The notes below the pieces were generated by a model. It was not told where the DNA came from and did no database searches. It worked only from the letters and a program-made list of their open reading frames with translations. A program made the translations under genes and the position numbers. Below are positions 12,982 to 21,074 of a stretch of DNA of 21,272 nt, piece by piece (position 1 is the first letter of the stretch; every line of letters starts with the position of its first letter). This DNA is from JBCCFK01 sp965262315 (GTDB lineage Bacteria; Actinomycetota; Acidimicrobiia; Acidimicrobiales; UBA8592), in the NCBI GenBank assembly GCA_965262315.1, contig CBDHFJ010000180.1, positions 1 through 21,272 on the forward strand, written 5' to 3'.

Positions 12982-14760
12982 GTGTCCACTGGTCGGGTGC
13001 GAGATGGGGAGACCGAGGTCGCGCGCCCGCGCGGCCACTGGCAGGCGCTGGCGACGCTGCTGGCGCCGTTCCGGCGTCGTGTCGTCGCGCTCGGCGCCAT
13101 CGCCGCGCTCGGTGCCGCACTGCCGCTGGTCGGCCCACTGCTGCTCAAGGTGATCATCGACCGCGCCGTGGACGGGGCGCCCACCTCGGAGCTGATCGTC
13201 CCGGCCGCCTTCTACGTGGGCGTCGCCGTGGCGAGCCAGATGATCGCGATCGCCGTGCTGTGGGCCGCGACGAGACTCACGTGGAACGTGACCGACGCGG
13301 CGCGGGTCGAGCTCACCGGCCACGTCCTCGACCACGACCTCGCGTTCCACCACACGAAGACGCCAGGAGAACTCGTCGAACGTGTCGACGGCGACCTCAC
13401 CGCGGTCAGCGATCACCTGGCGAACTTCGCCGTGACCCTGATGAGCGTGATCTTCACGCTCGGCGGCATGGTCGTCGTCGTGTCCGTCATCGACTGGCGT
13501 ATCGGCGTGGCGCTCCTCGGCTACATCGCCATCGCCACCGTCGTGTTCACCTCCGTCCGAGACAAAGCGGTGTCCGCATCGGAGCACGAGCGCGGCGCGA
13601 TGGCCCGGCTCTACAGCGGGATCGAGGAGCGACTGGTCGGCGCCGACGACCTTCGTGCCAACGGCGGTGGCGCCCACGCGATGAGGCGGTTCTCCGACGA
13701 CGCCCGACGGGGCCTACAGACGGCCGTTGCCCGAGAGCGGCAGATCGTCTGGCTGTGGCACGGTGCCACCGGGGTCGTGATCGGCGGCGCCGTGTTCTCA
13801 CTCGCGGTCGGTGCTGCGGGCGTGAAGGCCGGCTGGATCTCGGTCGGAACCGCGTTCCTGCTGCTCCAGTACACCCAGCTGTTGCATGCGCCGTTGGAAC
13901 AGATCATCGACCAGCTCCAGCAGATCCAGAAGGCCGCGGGAGCGATGCTGCGGGTGCGCTCCCTGCTCCTGTCCGAACCGGACCGCCCGGCCGAGGAGGG
14001 GGCGTCCGTGCCACCCGGCGCCCCCGGCATCGTGTTCGACGAGGTGGAGTTCTCCTACGGGGACGAGCCCGTGCTGCAGCGCTTGTCGATCGAGATCCGA
14101 CCCGGGCGTTCGGTCGGCGTGGTGGGCGCCACCGGTGGCGGCAAGACCACCCTCGGCCGACTGCTCACCCGCTCGATGGCTCCCGACGCCGGGCGCATCA
14201 CCGTGGCCGGCGTCGACCTTGCCGACATCGGCGAACGGGATCTGCGGCGGCTCATCGGCGTGGTGCCACAGGACGTCGTGGTCTTCGACGCCAGCCTGCG
14301 GGACAACATCACCCTGTTCGACCCGCGCCCCACTGATGCCGAGGTCCGAGCTGCACTCGACCAGGTGGGCCTGGGTCGCCTGGCGGAGGGAGCCGACGGG
14401 CTCCGGCGGCCCCTCACGGGCGACGGCGGCGGCCTGTCGGCCGGGGAGGCGCAGCTCGTCGCGCTCAGCCGTGTGTTCCTGCGCGACCCAGCCATCGTCC
14501 TGCTCGACGAGGCCACGTCCAGGGTCGACCCCGAGACCGAACAGCTGGTCCTCCAGTCGATCACGCGGCTCCTCGAAAGGCGCACCGCCATCGTCATCGC
14601 ACATCGGCTCGCCACCCTCGAGCGGGTCGACGAGATCGCCGTGCTCCAGCACGGCGTCGTCGCCGAACACGACAGCCGCGAGGCACTCCTGGCCGACGAC
14701 TCCACCTACGCCCGACTCGTCGCCCTCACCGCGGCCACCGAACCCGTGGACACGGCATGA
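12982..14760 (+). CDS. ABC exporter, fused permease/ATPase subunit 1 (consensus ATP site, variant signature)
   Basis: This is a half-transporter of about 592 aa: a six-helix type I exporter membrane domain, then an ATPase domain. Walker A is GATGGGKTT (Lys388), the Q-loop VPQDVVVFD, Walker B IVLLDEATS (Glu510) and the H-loop IAHRLATLE (His541). The signature is LSAGE (485-489) rather than LSGGQ. The start is uncertain: GTG 12982 is chosen because it leaves a normal N-terminus and clears the divergent lipoprotein gene; GTG 12997 is possible and the open frame reaches 12895. It overlaps subunit 2 by 4 nt (ATGA). The pair is expected to export a hydrophobic compound or peptide; the substrate is unknown. 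Confidence 0.9.
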   Translation: MSTGRVRDGETEVARPRGHWQALATLLAPFRRRVVALGAIAALGAALPLVGPLLLKVIIDRAVDGAPTSELIVPAAFYVGVAVASQMIAIAVLWAATRLTWNVTDAARVELTGHVLDHDLAFHHTKTPGELVERVDGDLTAVSDHLANFAVTLMSVIFTLGGMVVVVSVIDWRIGVALLGYIAIATVVFTSVRDKAVSASEHERGAMARLYSGIEERLVGADDLRANGGGAHAMRRFSDDARRGLQTAVARERQIVWLWHGATGVVIGGAVFSLAVGAAGVKAGWISVGTAFLLLQYTQLLHAPLEQIIDQLQQIQKAAGAMLRVRSLLLSEPDRPAEEGASVPPGAPGIVFDEVEFSYGDEPVLQRLSIEIRPGRSVGVVGATGGGKTTLGRLLTRSMAPDAGRITVAGVDLADIGERDLRRLIGVVPQDVVVFDASLRDNITLFDPRPTDAEVRAALDQVGLGRLAEGADGLRRPLTGDGGGLSAGEAQLVALSRVFLRDPAIVLLDEATSRVDPETEQLVLQSITRLLERRTAIVIAHRLATLERVDEIAVLQHGVVAEHDSREALLADDSTYARLVALTAATEPVDTA

Positions 14761-16454
14761 GCACGCTCGACGGCCTCACGACCACCCGCCTCACATGGCG
14801 GGTCATGCGGAAGCGGTCCGCGATCTTCTTCGCCGGCGGGTCCGGCTGGGCGATCTTCGTCGCCGGCGCGCTCGGCCTCGGCATCCTCCTCGAGCTGGTC
14901 TTCGACGGAATCGTCGATGACCGCAGCGCCACCTACCTGACCATCACCATCGGCGCGTACGCGGCCGTCGAGGTGGCCCGCCGGCTCATCGTTCACAACT
15001 CGGCGATCGTGTGGTCGAAGGTGTGGACCATGACCGAGATGCACCTGCGCGGCGGGATGCTGCGTGGCCAGGTCAGCAGTGGCGGGCGCGATGCCGGACC
15101 GCAGATCACCCACACGGGTGCGGCGATGGCCCGGTTCCGTGACGACCCCACCGACGTGGCCTGGTACTTGGACGTCTGGGTCGACATCACCGGCGCCACG
15201 CTCTACGCCGTCGTGTCGGTCACGATCATGGCCCTGATCGACCCGTGGCTGACGCTCGTGGCCGTGCTTCCGATTCTGGCCATCGCGGGGACCACTCGGC
15301 TGCTGGGCGCATGGGTGACCCGGGCCCATCGCCGGCATCTCGAGAACGCGTCCGCCCTCACCGCCACCCTTCGCGATGTCTTCGCAGCCCAGGACACCAT
15401 CCGCCTCTATCGGGCCCGTGACGACGTGCTGGGCGAGGTGGCCCGGCGCTCACGTCAACGCGCCGACGCCGCGATCGTCGATCGGGTGCTGACCGATTCG
15501 ATCCGCGCCGCCAGCAACTCGCTCGCGGGCGTGTCGATCGGTCTGGTCCTGCTGTTGGCCGCCGACGACCTGCGCACCGGCGAGCTCAGCATCGGCGAAC
15601 TCGCGCTGTTCATCACGTACCTGCGGTACATGACGTTCTTCCCGCGGATGCTCGGCCACTTCATGACCCGCTACCGCCAGACGGGCGTGGCGTTCGAGCG
15701 CATGGGCGAGCTCGGGGCCGACGGGAGCCCGCACGCGATCCTCGAGGACTTCGACCTCGACATCGACCGAGATCCCGAGCCGTTCGTCCAGCCGACTCTC
15801 CAGCGTGAGCCGCTTCGTCGACTCGACGTCACCTCGCTAAGCGCCGGCTTCGAGAGCGACGAGGTCGTCAGCGACGCCTCGTTCACGCTCGATGGCGGCA
15901 CCTTGACGGTGTTGACCGGCGCGGTCGGCTCGGGCAAGTCGACGCTCGTCCGGGCGCTGCTCGGGCTCGTCCCTGCCACGGGCGAGGTGCGTTGGAACGA
16001 CCAGCTGCTCCTCGACCTCGGCGAGTTCATGGCACCGCCGCACGCCGCCTACCTACCGCAGACCCCTCGACTGTTCAGCGACAGCCTGAGCGACAACATC
16101 GAGCTCGGAGGCAGCGGCCTGGGCGTCGACGAGAGCCTGGCCGCGGCCGGCCTCACCGGCGAGGTGGCCCGCATGCAGGCGGGCACCGCCACGATCGTGG
16201 GACCCCGAGGCGTGCGCCTCAGCGGCGGGCAGCGTCAGCGGCTCGCGCTGGCGCGCGCGCTGCATCGAGAGCCGGAGCTGCTGGTGCTCGACGATCTGTC
16301 CAGTGCCGTCGACGCCGACACCGAACTCGCGCTGTGGGAGACCATGCGGGCCTCGGGATCGACCATCCTGGCGATCTCGAATCGACCCATCGCGATCGCT
16401 GCCGCCGACCAGGTCCTGACCATCGAGGATGGCCGGCTCCGACGGACGAGGTGA
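14757..16454 (+). CDS. ABC exporter, fused permease/ATPase subunit 2 (degenerate ATP site)
   Basis: This 565-aa half-transporter has an N-terminal membrane domain (several hydrophobic helices between about residues 20 and 300) and an ATPase domain. Walker A is GAVGSGKST (Lys394), the signature is LSGGQ (488-492), and Walker B reads LLVLDDLSS with Asp513 in place of the catalytic Glu. The H-loop reads ISNRP with Asn542 in place of His. Its own ATP site should therefore hydrolyse poorly, while its good signature completes the site of subunit 1. This is the classic heterodimeric exporter arrangement (TM287/288, BmrCD type). It is translationally coupled to subunit 1 and convergent with the XdhC gene (10 nt between stops). 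Confidence 0.9.
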   Translation: MSTLDGLTTTRLTWRVMRKRSAIFFAGGSGWAIFVAGALGLGILLELVFDGIVDDRSATYLTITIGAYAAVEVARRLIVHNSAIVWSKVWTMTEMHLRGGMLRGQVSSGGRDAGPQITHTGAAMARFRDDPTDVAWYLDVWVDITGATLYAVVSVTIMALIDPWLTLVAVLPILAIAGTTRLLGAWVTRAHRRHLENASALTATLRDVFAAQDTIRLYRARDDVLGEVARRSRQRADAAIVDRVLTDSIRAASNSLAGVSIGLVLLLAADDLRTGELSIGELALFITYLRYMTFFPRMLGHFMTRYRQTGVAFERMGELGADGSPHAILEDFDLDIDRDPEPFVQPTLQREPLRRLDVTSLSAGFESDEVVSDASFTLDGGTLTVLTGAVGSGKSTLVRALLGLVPATGEVRWNDQLLLDLGEFMAPPHAAYLPQTPRLFSDSLSDNIELGGSGLGVDESLAAAGLTGEVARMQAGTATIVGPRGVRLSGGQRQRLALARALHREPELLVLDDLSSAVDADTELALWETMRASGSTILAISNRPIAIAAADQVLTIEDGRLRRTR

Positions 16455-16464
16455 CCGCCCGCGG

Positions 16465-17247
16465 TCAGTGGATCGAACCCTCGCCGCCCTTGAGGCTGGG
16501 GGCCTCGCGGCCGGTGCGCAGGGCGATGATCTCGGCGCAGATGGAGACCGCGGTCTCCTCCGGGGTGCGGGCGCCGATGTCGAGGCCGATCGGCGACATG
16601 ATGCGCTCGAACTGCTCGGCCGTCACGCCGGCCTCGATCAGCCGTTGGGTGCGGTTGTCGTGGGTCTTGCGGCTGCCCATGACGCCGATGTAGCCGACGT
16701 CGGTCTGCAGCGCACCGGTGATGGCGGGCACGTCGAACTTGTTGTCGTGAGTCAGCACGCAGACCGCGTCGCGGGGACCGAGGGTGTCGCCGATCTCGTC
16801 GAGCAGGTCGTTGGGCCACTTGACCGCGATCTCGTCGGCCGTGGGGAATCGAGCGGGCGTGGCGAAGACCGGTCGGGCGTCGCAGACGGTGACCCGGTAG
16901 CCGAGCACCTTGCCGATCCGAACCAGCGCGGCGGTGAAGTCGACCGCGCCGAACACGACCATCCGGGGTGGTGGCGCGAAGGACTCGATGAACACCGCCA
17001 CGGTGTCCTCCCGAGCCTCGCCGTGCTCCCCGTAGTGGCGCACACCGGTCCGGCCCGCGGCGAGCTCGCCGCGCATGTCGCGGGTGACCACTCGGTCGAG
17101 GTCCTCGTTGCCGAGGGTGCCGATGGTGTCGCCGTCGGGTCGGGCCAGCAGCTTGGCGCCGGCGTTGGGGCCCTCGATGACCGTGGCCAGCGAGACAGGC
17201 TCATCGGCGGCGATGGTCTCCCGCAGCGTGGTGAAGAGCTCAGACAT
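16465..17247 (-). CDS. XdhC family protein, Rossmann (C-terminal-type) domain
   Basis: This 260-aa protein has a short degenerate XdhC/CoxI N-terminal part (residues 1-90) and an XdhC Rossmann domain: MVVFGAVDFTAALVRIGKVL (96-115; nucleotide loop with Ala-Val in place of Gly-x-Gly), VCDARPVFATPARFP, VLTHDNKFDVPAI (164-176), YIGVMGSRKTH (186-196) and MSPIGLDIGARTPEETAVSI (217-236). XdhC proteins bind the molybdenum cofactor, help sulfurate it and insert it into xanthine-dehydrogenase-type enzymes. I chose ATG 17247, 4 nt after the stop of the small XdhC gene; the ORF extends to 17295 without support. It is last in the cox operon. Confidence 0.9.
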   Translation of the reverse strand: MSELFTTLRETIAADEPVSLATVIEGPNAGAKLLARPDGDTIGTLGNEDLDRVVTRDMRGELAAGRTGVRHYGEHGEAREDTVAVFIESFAPPPRMVVFGAVDFTAALVRIGKVLGYRVTVCDARPVFATPARFPTADEIAVKWPNDLLDEIGDTLGPRDAVCVLTHDNKFDVPAITGALQTDVGYIGVMGSRKTHDNRTQRLIEAGVTAEQFERIMSPIGLDIGARTPEETAVSICAEIIALRTGREAPSLKGGEGSIH

Positions 17248-17251
17248 GGGG

Positions 17252-17566
17252 CTACCAGTCGAAGGGTTCGATGAACATGTGGATGGTCCCGCCACAGGTC
17301 AGGCCCACGGCGAAGGCCTCGTCGTCGCTGTAGCCGAAGGTGACCATGCGACGGTCGCCCGAGGCGATGATGTCGAGCGCCTCTTCGACCACCGCGCCCT
17401 CGACACACCCGCCCGAGACCGAGCCGACGACCAGCCCGTCCTCGTTCACGGCCATGGCGGCGCCGGGATCGCGGGGGCCAGAGCCCTCGAGGTCGACCAC
17501 GCGGGCAACCGCACAACCCTTGCCCTGGCTCCGCCAGCGGTCCAGATCCTTCATGATCTCTCTCAT
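17252..17566 (-). CDS. XdhC/CoxI N-terminal-domain protein
   Basis: This 104-aa protein consists of only the XdhC_CoxI N-terminal domain: VARVVDLEGSGPRDPGAAMAV, then GSVSGGCVEG (residues 48-57, Cys54) and GLTCGGTIHMFIEP (88-101, Cys91). The two cysteines are the conserved ones proposed to handle molybdenum cofactor sulfur. In Bradyrhizobium- and Rhodobacter-type XdhC this domain and the Rossmann domain form one chain; here they are separate genes. ATG 17566 overlaps the coxE stop by 4 nt (ATGA), so translation is coupled; ATG 17554 is an in-frame alternative. Confidence 0.88.
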   Translation of the reverse strand: MREIMKDLDRWRSQGKGCAVARVVDLEGSGPRDPGAAMAVNEDGLVVGSVSGGCVEGAVVEEALDIIASGDRRMVTFGYSDDEAFAVGLTCGGTIHMFIEPFDW

Positions 17567-17985
17567 GCAGCCCTCCCAGGCCTCCGGGTGCTGCCGGCGC
17601 CCTCCGCCAGCAGACCGGCCAAGACTTCCAACGCGTCGAGGCAGTGTCCTTCGATGAACCGGTCAACGTGCGGCAGGGCCGCTGCCATTCCCTGCGCCAG
17701 CGGGGCGTAGCCCGGTGACGCCTTCAGCGGGTTGACCCAGATGACCTCGTGCGCGATCCGGCTCAGGCGAGCCATCTGCTCGTCCATCACCTCGGGCTCG
17801 CCGCGGTCCCAGCCGTCCGACAGGATCACGACCGTGGCGCCGCGGGCCATGCCTCGCTGGCCCCATTCGTCGTTGAAGACTCGCAGCGACTCGCCCAGGC
17901 GGGTGCCACCCGACCAGTCGTCGACCGCGTTTCCGGCCTGGGTCAACGCCCGATCGGGGTCGCGGGTCGAGAGCTCGCGGGTCAC
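17563..17985 (-). CDS. coxE: CoxE-like VWA protein, C-terminal part (split by frameshift)
   Basis: These 140 residues are the second half of the von Willebrand A domain of a CoxE-type protein: TRELSTRDPDRAL, DDWSGGTRLGE (with the MIDAS Thr), GATVVILSDGWDRGEP (MIDAS Asp) and IWVNPLKASPGYAPLAQGM (split here). The upstream frame stops in CGA-GAG-TGA, while this frame opens at GTG in the same bases (GTGA overlap, 17982-17985). Removing two bases from the GAGAG run gives a continuous TRLTR-VTREL, exactly as family members read, so the original gene was one protein of about 388 aa. The GTGA overlap means this half could still be made by coupled re-initiation. CoxE works with the CoxD ATPase in Cu/Mo centre maturation of CO dehydrogenase. 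Confidence 0.75.
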   Translation of the reverse strand: MTRELSTRDPDRALTQAGNAVDDWSGGTRLGESLRVFNDEWGQRGMARGATVVILSDGWDRGEPEVMDEQMARLSRIAHEVIWVNPLKASPGYAPLAQGMAAALPHVDRFIEGHCLDALEVLAGLLAEGAGSTRRPGRAA

Positions 17986-18731
17986 TCTCGGGTGAGGCGG
18001 GTCCCCAACGTGAAGACCTCGACCCGCCGGCGGCCGACGACGGCAGCCTGCACGAAGCGGGCGAGCGCTCGGGCGTAGGTCTCCATGGAGCCGGACACAT
18101 CGAGCAGGAAGACCACCCGACGCAGCCGATCGCCGTGGGTGGTGAACCGACGTTCGATGGGTTCACCGCCCGACCGCAGTGCCCGCCGCACCGTGCGAGC
18201 GAGATCGGGGCGGCCCCTGGTCTTGCGAGTCGGCACCCGCCGTCGGGAAGGGCGGCGCCCGCCGACGACCACCAGGCGCTGCATCAGCCGCTGCGCCTCG
18301 GCGAGTTCGTCGGCGTCGTACTCCGAGAAGTCCTTCTCCCCCAGCAGCTCGTGGGGGCTGTAGCGCAACGTGATGACGGGGAGATCGCTCTCCTCCTCCT
18401 CGGCCTCGTCGGCGTCGATGTCGTCCTCGTCGCCGGTGTCGATCGCGAGCAGCATCTCCTGCTCGTCGATGATCACCATCTCCTGGCCGACGAGGGCGAT
18501 CTGCTCCCAGAACGCGGCAAACACCGCGTCGTAGACCGCGACCGACTCCTGGTCGTGGACGAGCGTCGCCCGGCCGGCCCAGTAGACGTCATCGCGGTTC
18601 TCGACCCCGATGGCGCCGAGCGCCTCGTGGTAGCGGAGGGCCGATCCGACCGGCACCTCGAGCCCGTAGTGACGCAACGCGGTGACGAACGCGACGGCGA
18701 TCCGCTCCATCGAGGTCGACTGGAGCTCCAT
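17982..18731 (-). CDS. coxE: CoxE-like VWA protein, N-terminal part (split by frameshift)
   Basis: This 249-residue part holds the helical CoxE N-terminus, an acidic linker (about residues 100-116), the basic stretch RRPSRRRVPTRKTRGRPDL (split at 159-177) and the start of the VWA domain. The MIDAS DxSxS (Asp211, Ser213, Ser215 in LLDVSGSM) is intact. It ends at TRLTRE followed by TGA, in the middle of the VWA domain, because of a probable 2-nt insertion near 17985-17989. Alone it lacks the other metal-coordinating Thr and Asp. It starts at ATG 18731, 8 nt after the coxD stop. A MoxR ATPase followed by a VWA protein is the standard CoxD-CoxE chaperone pair. Confidence 0.8.
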   Translation of the reverse strand: MELQSTSMERIAVAFVTALRHYGLEVPVGSALRYHEALGAIGVENRDDVYWAGRATLVHDQESVAVYDAVFAAFWEQIALVGQEMVIIDEQEMLLAIDTGDEDDIDADEAEEEESDLPVITLRYSPHELLGEKDFSEYDADELAEAQRLMQRLVVVGGRRPSRRRVPTRKTRGRPDLARTVRRALRSGGEPIERRFTTHGDRLRRVVFLLDVSGSMETYARALARFVQAAVVGRRRVEVFTLGTRLTRE

Positions 18732-18739
18732 GACCGTGC

Positions 18740-19657
18740 TCAGCCGGTGACGGCCAGCGCCCGCTTGACCATCTCGGGCAGGCCCTGGTCGACCACCCGC
18801 TGCTGGTCCTCGCGGTACTTCAGGACGGCACCCAAGGTGTTTCCGACGGTCTCGGCGGTCAACTCGGCCGTGCCGAGCGCGGCGAGCGCCTCGGCCCAGT
18901 CGATCGATTCGGCGACACCCGGCGGCTTGTACAGGCCGGCCTCGCGCAGCTCGGCGGCCGCGGCCGCCACCTGCCGGGCGAGCTTCGCGCCGACCGCAGG
19001 AGCGCGCGAGGCGATGATCGCCACCTCCTGCTCGAACTCGGGATGGTCGACCCAGTGGTACAGGCAGCGCCGCTTCAGGGCGTCGTGCACATCGCGTGTG
19101 CGGTTCGAGGTGATGATCACCCGAGGCGGGACCTCAGCGGCGAAGCGACCGATCTCGGGCACGGTCACCGCGTAGTCGGACAACACCTCGAGCAGGAATG
19201 CCTCGAACTCGTCGTCGGCGCGGTCGACCTCGTCGATCAGCAGGACCGGCGGGACCTCGTGCTGGCCCGACACCGCTTCGAGCAGCGGACGCTTCACCAG
19301 GAATCGCTCGTCGTACAGCTCGTCCTCGAGCTCGGCCTCGCTGCTGCTCCCGGCCCGACCCGACGCCTCCGCGGTGCGGAGGTGCAGGAGCTGACGGGTG
19401 TAGTCCCACTCGTACACGGCCTGAGACGCGTCGAGGCCCTCGTAGCACTGGAGCCGGATGAACGGAGCACCGGTCCATGCCGCGAGGGCCTTGGCCACCT
19501 CGGTCTTGCCCACGCCCGGCTCCCCCTCGAGGAAGAGCGGACGCTGGAGCGACAGCGCGAGATACATCGCCGTCGCCAGGCCCGGACCGGGGAAGTACCC
19601 CTGCGCGGTCAGGCCGGCAACGACGTCGTCGACGTGGTCTGGTTCAACGAAGCCCAT
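18740..19657 (-). CDS. coxD: CoxD-like MoxR-family AAA+ ATPase
   Basis: This 305-aa AAA+ ATPase is of the MoxR/CoxD group. Walker A is GEPGVGKT (residues 45-52), Walker B VLLIDEVDRAD (138-148, Asp142/Glu143) and sensor 1 ITSNRTRD (182-189); an arginine pair in LKRRCLYHW (194-202) acts as the arginine finger, and DHPEFEQEVAII follows. It is expected to use ATP to remodel a metalloenzyme with the VWA protein CoxE; in carboxidotrophs CoxD is needed for the sulfurated Cu-Mo centre. The start ATG 19657 matches family N-termini. It follows coxM by 57 nt with no coxL between them. It is cytoplasmic or membrane-associated. Confidence 0.9.
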   Translation of the reverse strand: MGFVEPDHVDDVVAGLTAQGYFPGPGLATAMYLALSLQRPLFLEGEPGVGKTEVAKALAAWTGAPFIRLQCYEGLDASQAVYEWDYTRQLLHLRTAEASGRAGSSSEAELEDELYDERFLVKRPLLEAVSGQHEVPPVLLIDEVDRADDEFEAFLLEVLSDYAVTVPEIGRFAAEVPPRVIITSNRTRDVHDALKRRCLYHWVDHPEFEQEVAIIASRAPAVGAKLARQVAAAAAELREAGLYKPPGVAESIDWAEALAALGTAELTAETVGNTLGAVLKYREDQQRVVDQGLPEMVKRALAVTG

Positions 19658-19714
19658 GGACGTCCCAGGCTACCGGGACGCCGTGGGCGTCCCCGAGTCC
19701 AGGGTCAGCCGGGC

Positions 19715-20540
19715 TCAGCGGCCCGCGGCTTCGAGACCTCGACGGACGAGCACACGAGCGAGATGCTGGCGGTACTCGACCGAAGCGTTGAGGTCGGCGG
19801 GCGGCGATGCGCCTTCGGCGGCAGCCTCGGCCGCGGTGGCGGCATCGGCACCCGAGGCGATGGCCGCCTCGACCGCGCTGGCACGCAGGGGGACCGAGTC
19901 CATGTTCACCAGGCCGACACCGGCCTGATCGCCGTTCACCAGCACCGAGGCACCGACGATGGCCCAGTCCTGGGCGCGGCGGTTGAACTTCTGGAACGAC
20001 CACGTGGCGTCGGGAACCTTCGGCACCCGGATCTCGGTCAGCAGCTCGGTCTCGCCCAGGGCGGTCTCGAGGAAGCCGGTGAAGAAGTCGTCGATCGGGA
20101 TCTCTCGCTCGCCGTCGGGGCCGGTGGCGACCACAGTGGCCCGCAGGGCGAGCAGCGCCGACGGGATGTCCGACGCCGGGTCGCCGTGGGCGATCGCGCC
20201 GCCGATGGTGCCGCGGTGGCGGACCTGGTTGTCGCCGACGTTGGCGGTGGCCTCGGCCAACAGGCCGGCCTGCGACTGCACATCGGCATTGATCTCGATG
20301 TCGCGGTGACGGGTCAGCGCGCCGATCTTGAGGTGGTCGCCACCCATCGGTGACGTACTTGAGATCGTCGAGGCGACCGATGTCGACCAGCACCGACGGG
20401 GCCGCGAGGCGGAAGCGCATCAGCGGGATCAGCGAGTGACCGCCGGCGATCAGCTTGGCCTCGTCCCCGTGCTCACCGAGCAGGGAGATGGCTTCGGCGG
20501 CCGAGCCGGCACGAACGAACTCGAACGGTGCGGGGATCAC
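19715..20540 (-). pseudogene. coxM: CoxM-like FAD subunit of a molybdenum hydroxylase, frameshifted
   Basis: The N-terminal part (IPAPFEFVRAGSAAEAISLL, AGGHSLIPLMRFRLAAPS, LDDLKYVTD) and the rest (GDHLKIGALTRHRDIEI onward, including TIGGAIAHGDPASDIPSA) both match CoxM/CutB FAD subunits but sit in different frames. One extra G in the GGG run at 20343-20345 (minus strand) explains the break: GAT-GGT-GGC-GAC would continue the protein. The repaired length is 274 aa, slightly shorter than usual (about 285). Start GTG 20540 overlaps the coxS stop by 4 nt (GTGA). The subunit passes electrons from the iron-sulfur subunit to the quinone pool through FAD. The mutation could be a sequencing error. Confidence 0.82.
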
Positions 20541-21001
20541 TGGTTGCCTCCCGCAGCCTGGAGGACGGCCTTGACGATGTTGTGGTAGCCGGTACAGCGG
20601 CAGAGGTTGCCCTCGAGCCCGATGCGGACCTCGGTCTCGCTGGGGTTCGGGATCTCGTCGAGCAGCGACACCGAGGCCATGACCATGCCGGGGGTGCAGT
20701 AGCCGCACTGGAGGGCGTGGCACTCGTGGAAGGCCTGCTGCATGGGGTGCAGCGTGCCGTCGGCATCGGCCAGACCCTCGATGGTCGTGACCTCCATGCC
20801 GTCGACCTGGGCGGCCAACACCGTGCAGGACTTCACCGACTCCCCGTTGAGGTGCACGGTGCAGGCGCCACACGACGAGGTGTCACAGCCGACGTTGGTG
20901 CCGGTCAGCCCGCAGGCTTCTCGGAGATAGTGCACCAACAACGTACGTGGCTCGACGTCGTGGCTCTGACTGGTCCCATTCACGGTGACCTGAACTTCCA
21001 C
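20537..21001 (-). CDS. coxS: CoxS-like (2Fe-2S) subunit of a molybdenum hydroxylase
   Basis: This 154-aa subunit has two [2Fe-2S] clusters. The plant-ferredoxin-type cluster is bound by Cys39, Cys44, Cys47 and Cys59 (GCDTSSCGACTVHL), the second by Cys99, Cys102, Cys134 and Cys136 (QCGYCTPGMVM and NLCRCTGYH). It closely resembles CoxS of CO dehydrogenase but is not diagnostic; xanthine dehydrogenase or nicotinate-type enzymes use the same subunit. I chose GTG 21001 because GGGAGG lies 7 nt upstream and the N-terminus MEVQVTVNG fits the family; the open frame reaches 21064 without support. It is first in the operon S-M-D-E-XdhC-XdhC. Confidence 0.93.
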   Translation of the reverse strand: MEVQVTVNGTSQSHDVEPRTLLVHYLREACGLTGTNVGCDTSSCGACTVHLNGESVKSCTVLAAQVDGMEVTTIEGLADADGTLHPMQQAFHECHALQCGYCTPGMVMASVSLLDEIPNPSETEVRIGLEGNLCRCTGYHNIVKAVLQAAGGNQ

Positions 21002-21074
21002 CTGGTCCTCCCAGCGGCTTGGTCGTGTCTTGCTCGGCGCGAAATCCGAACGAGAGATTCGCACAGTAGCGGGG

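Noticed and set aside
11392..13153. Two plus-strand ORFs of nearly 500 codons opposite the lipoprotein gene
   Set aside because: Arg/Pro/Ser-rich shadows; the minus strand encodes a lipoprotein with signal peptide and Kelch repeats.
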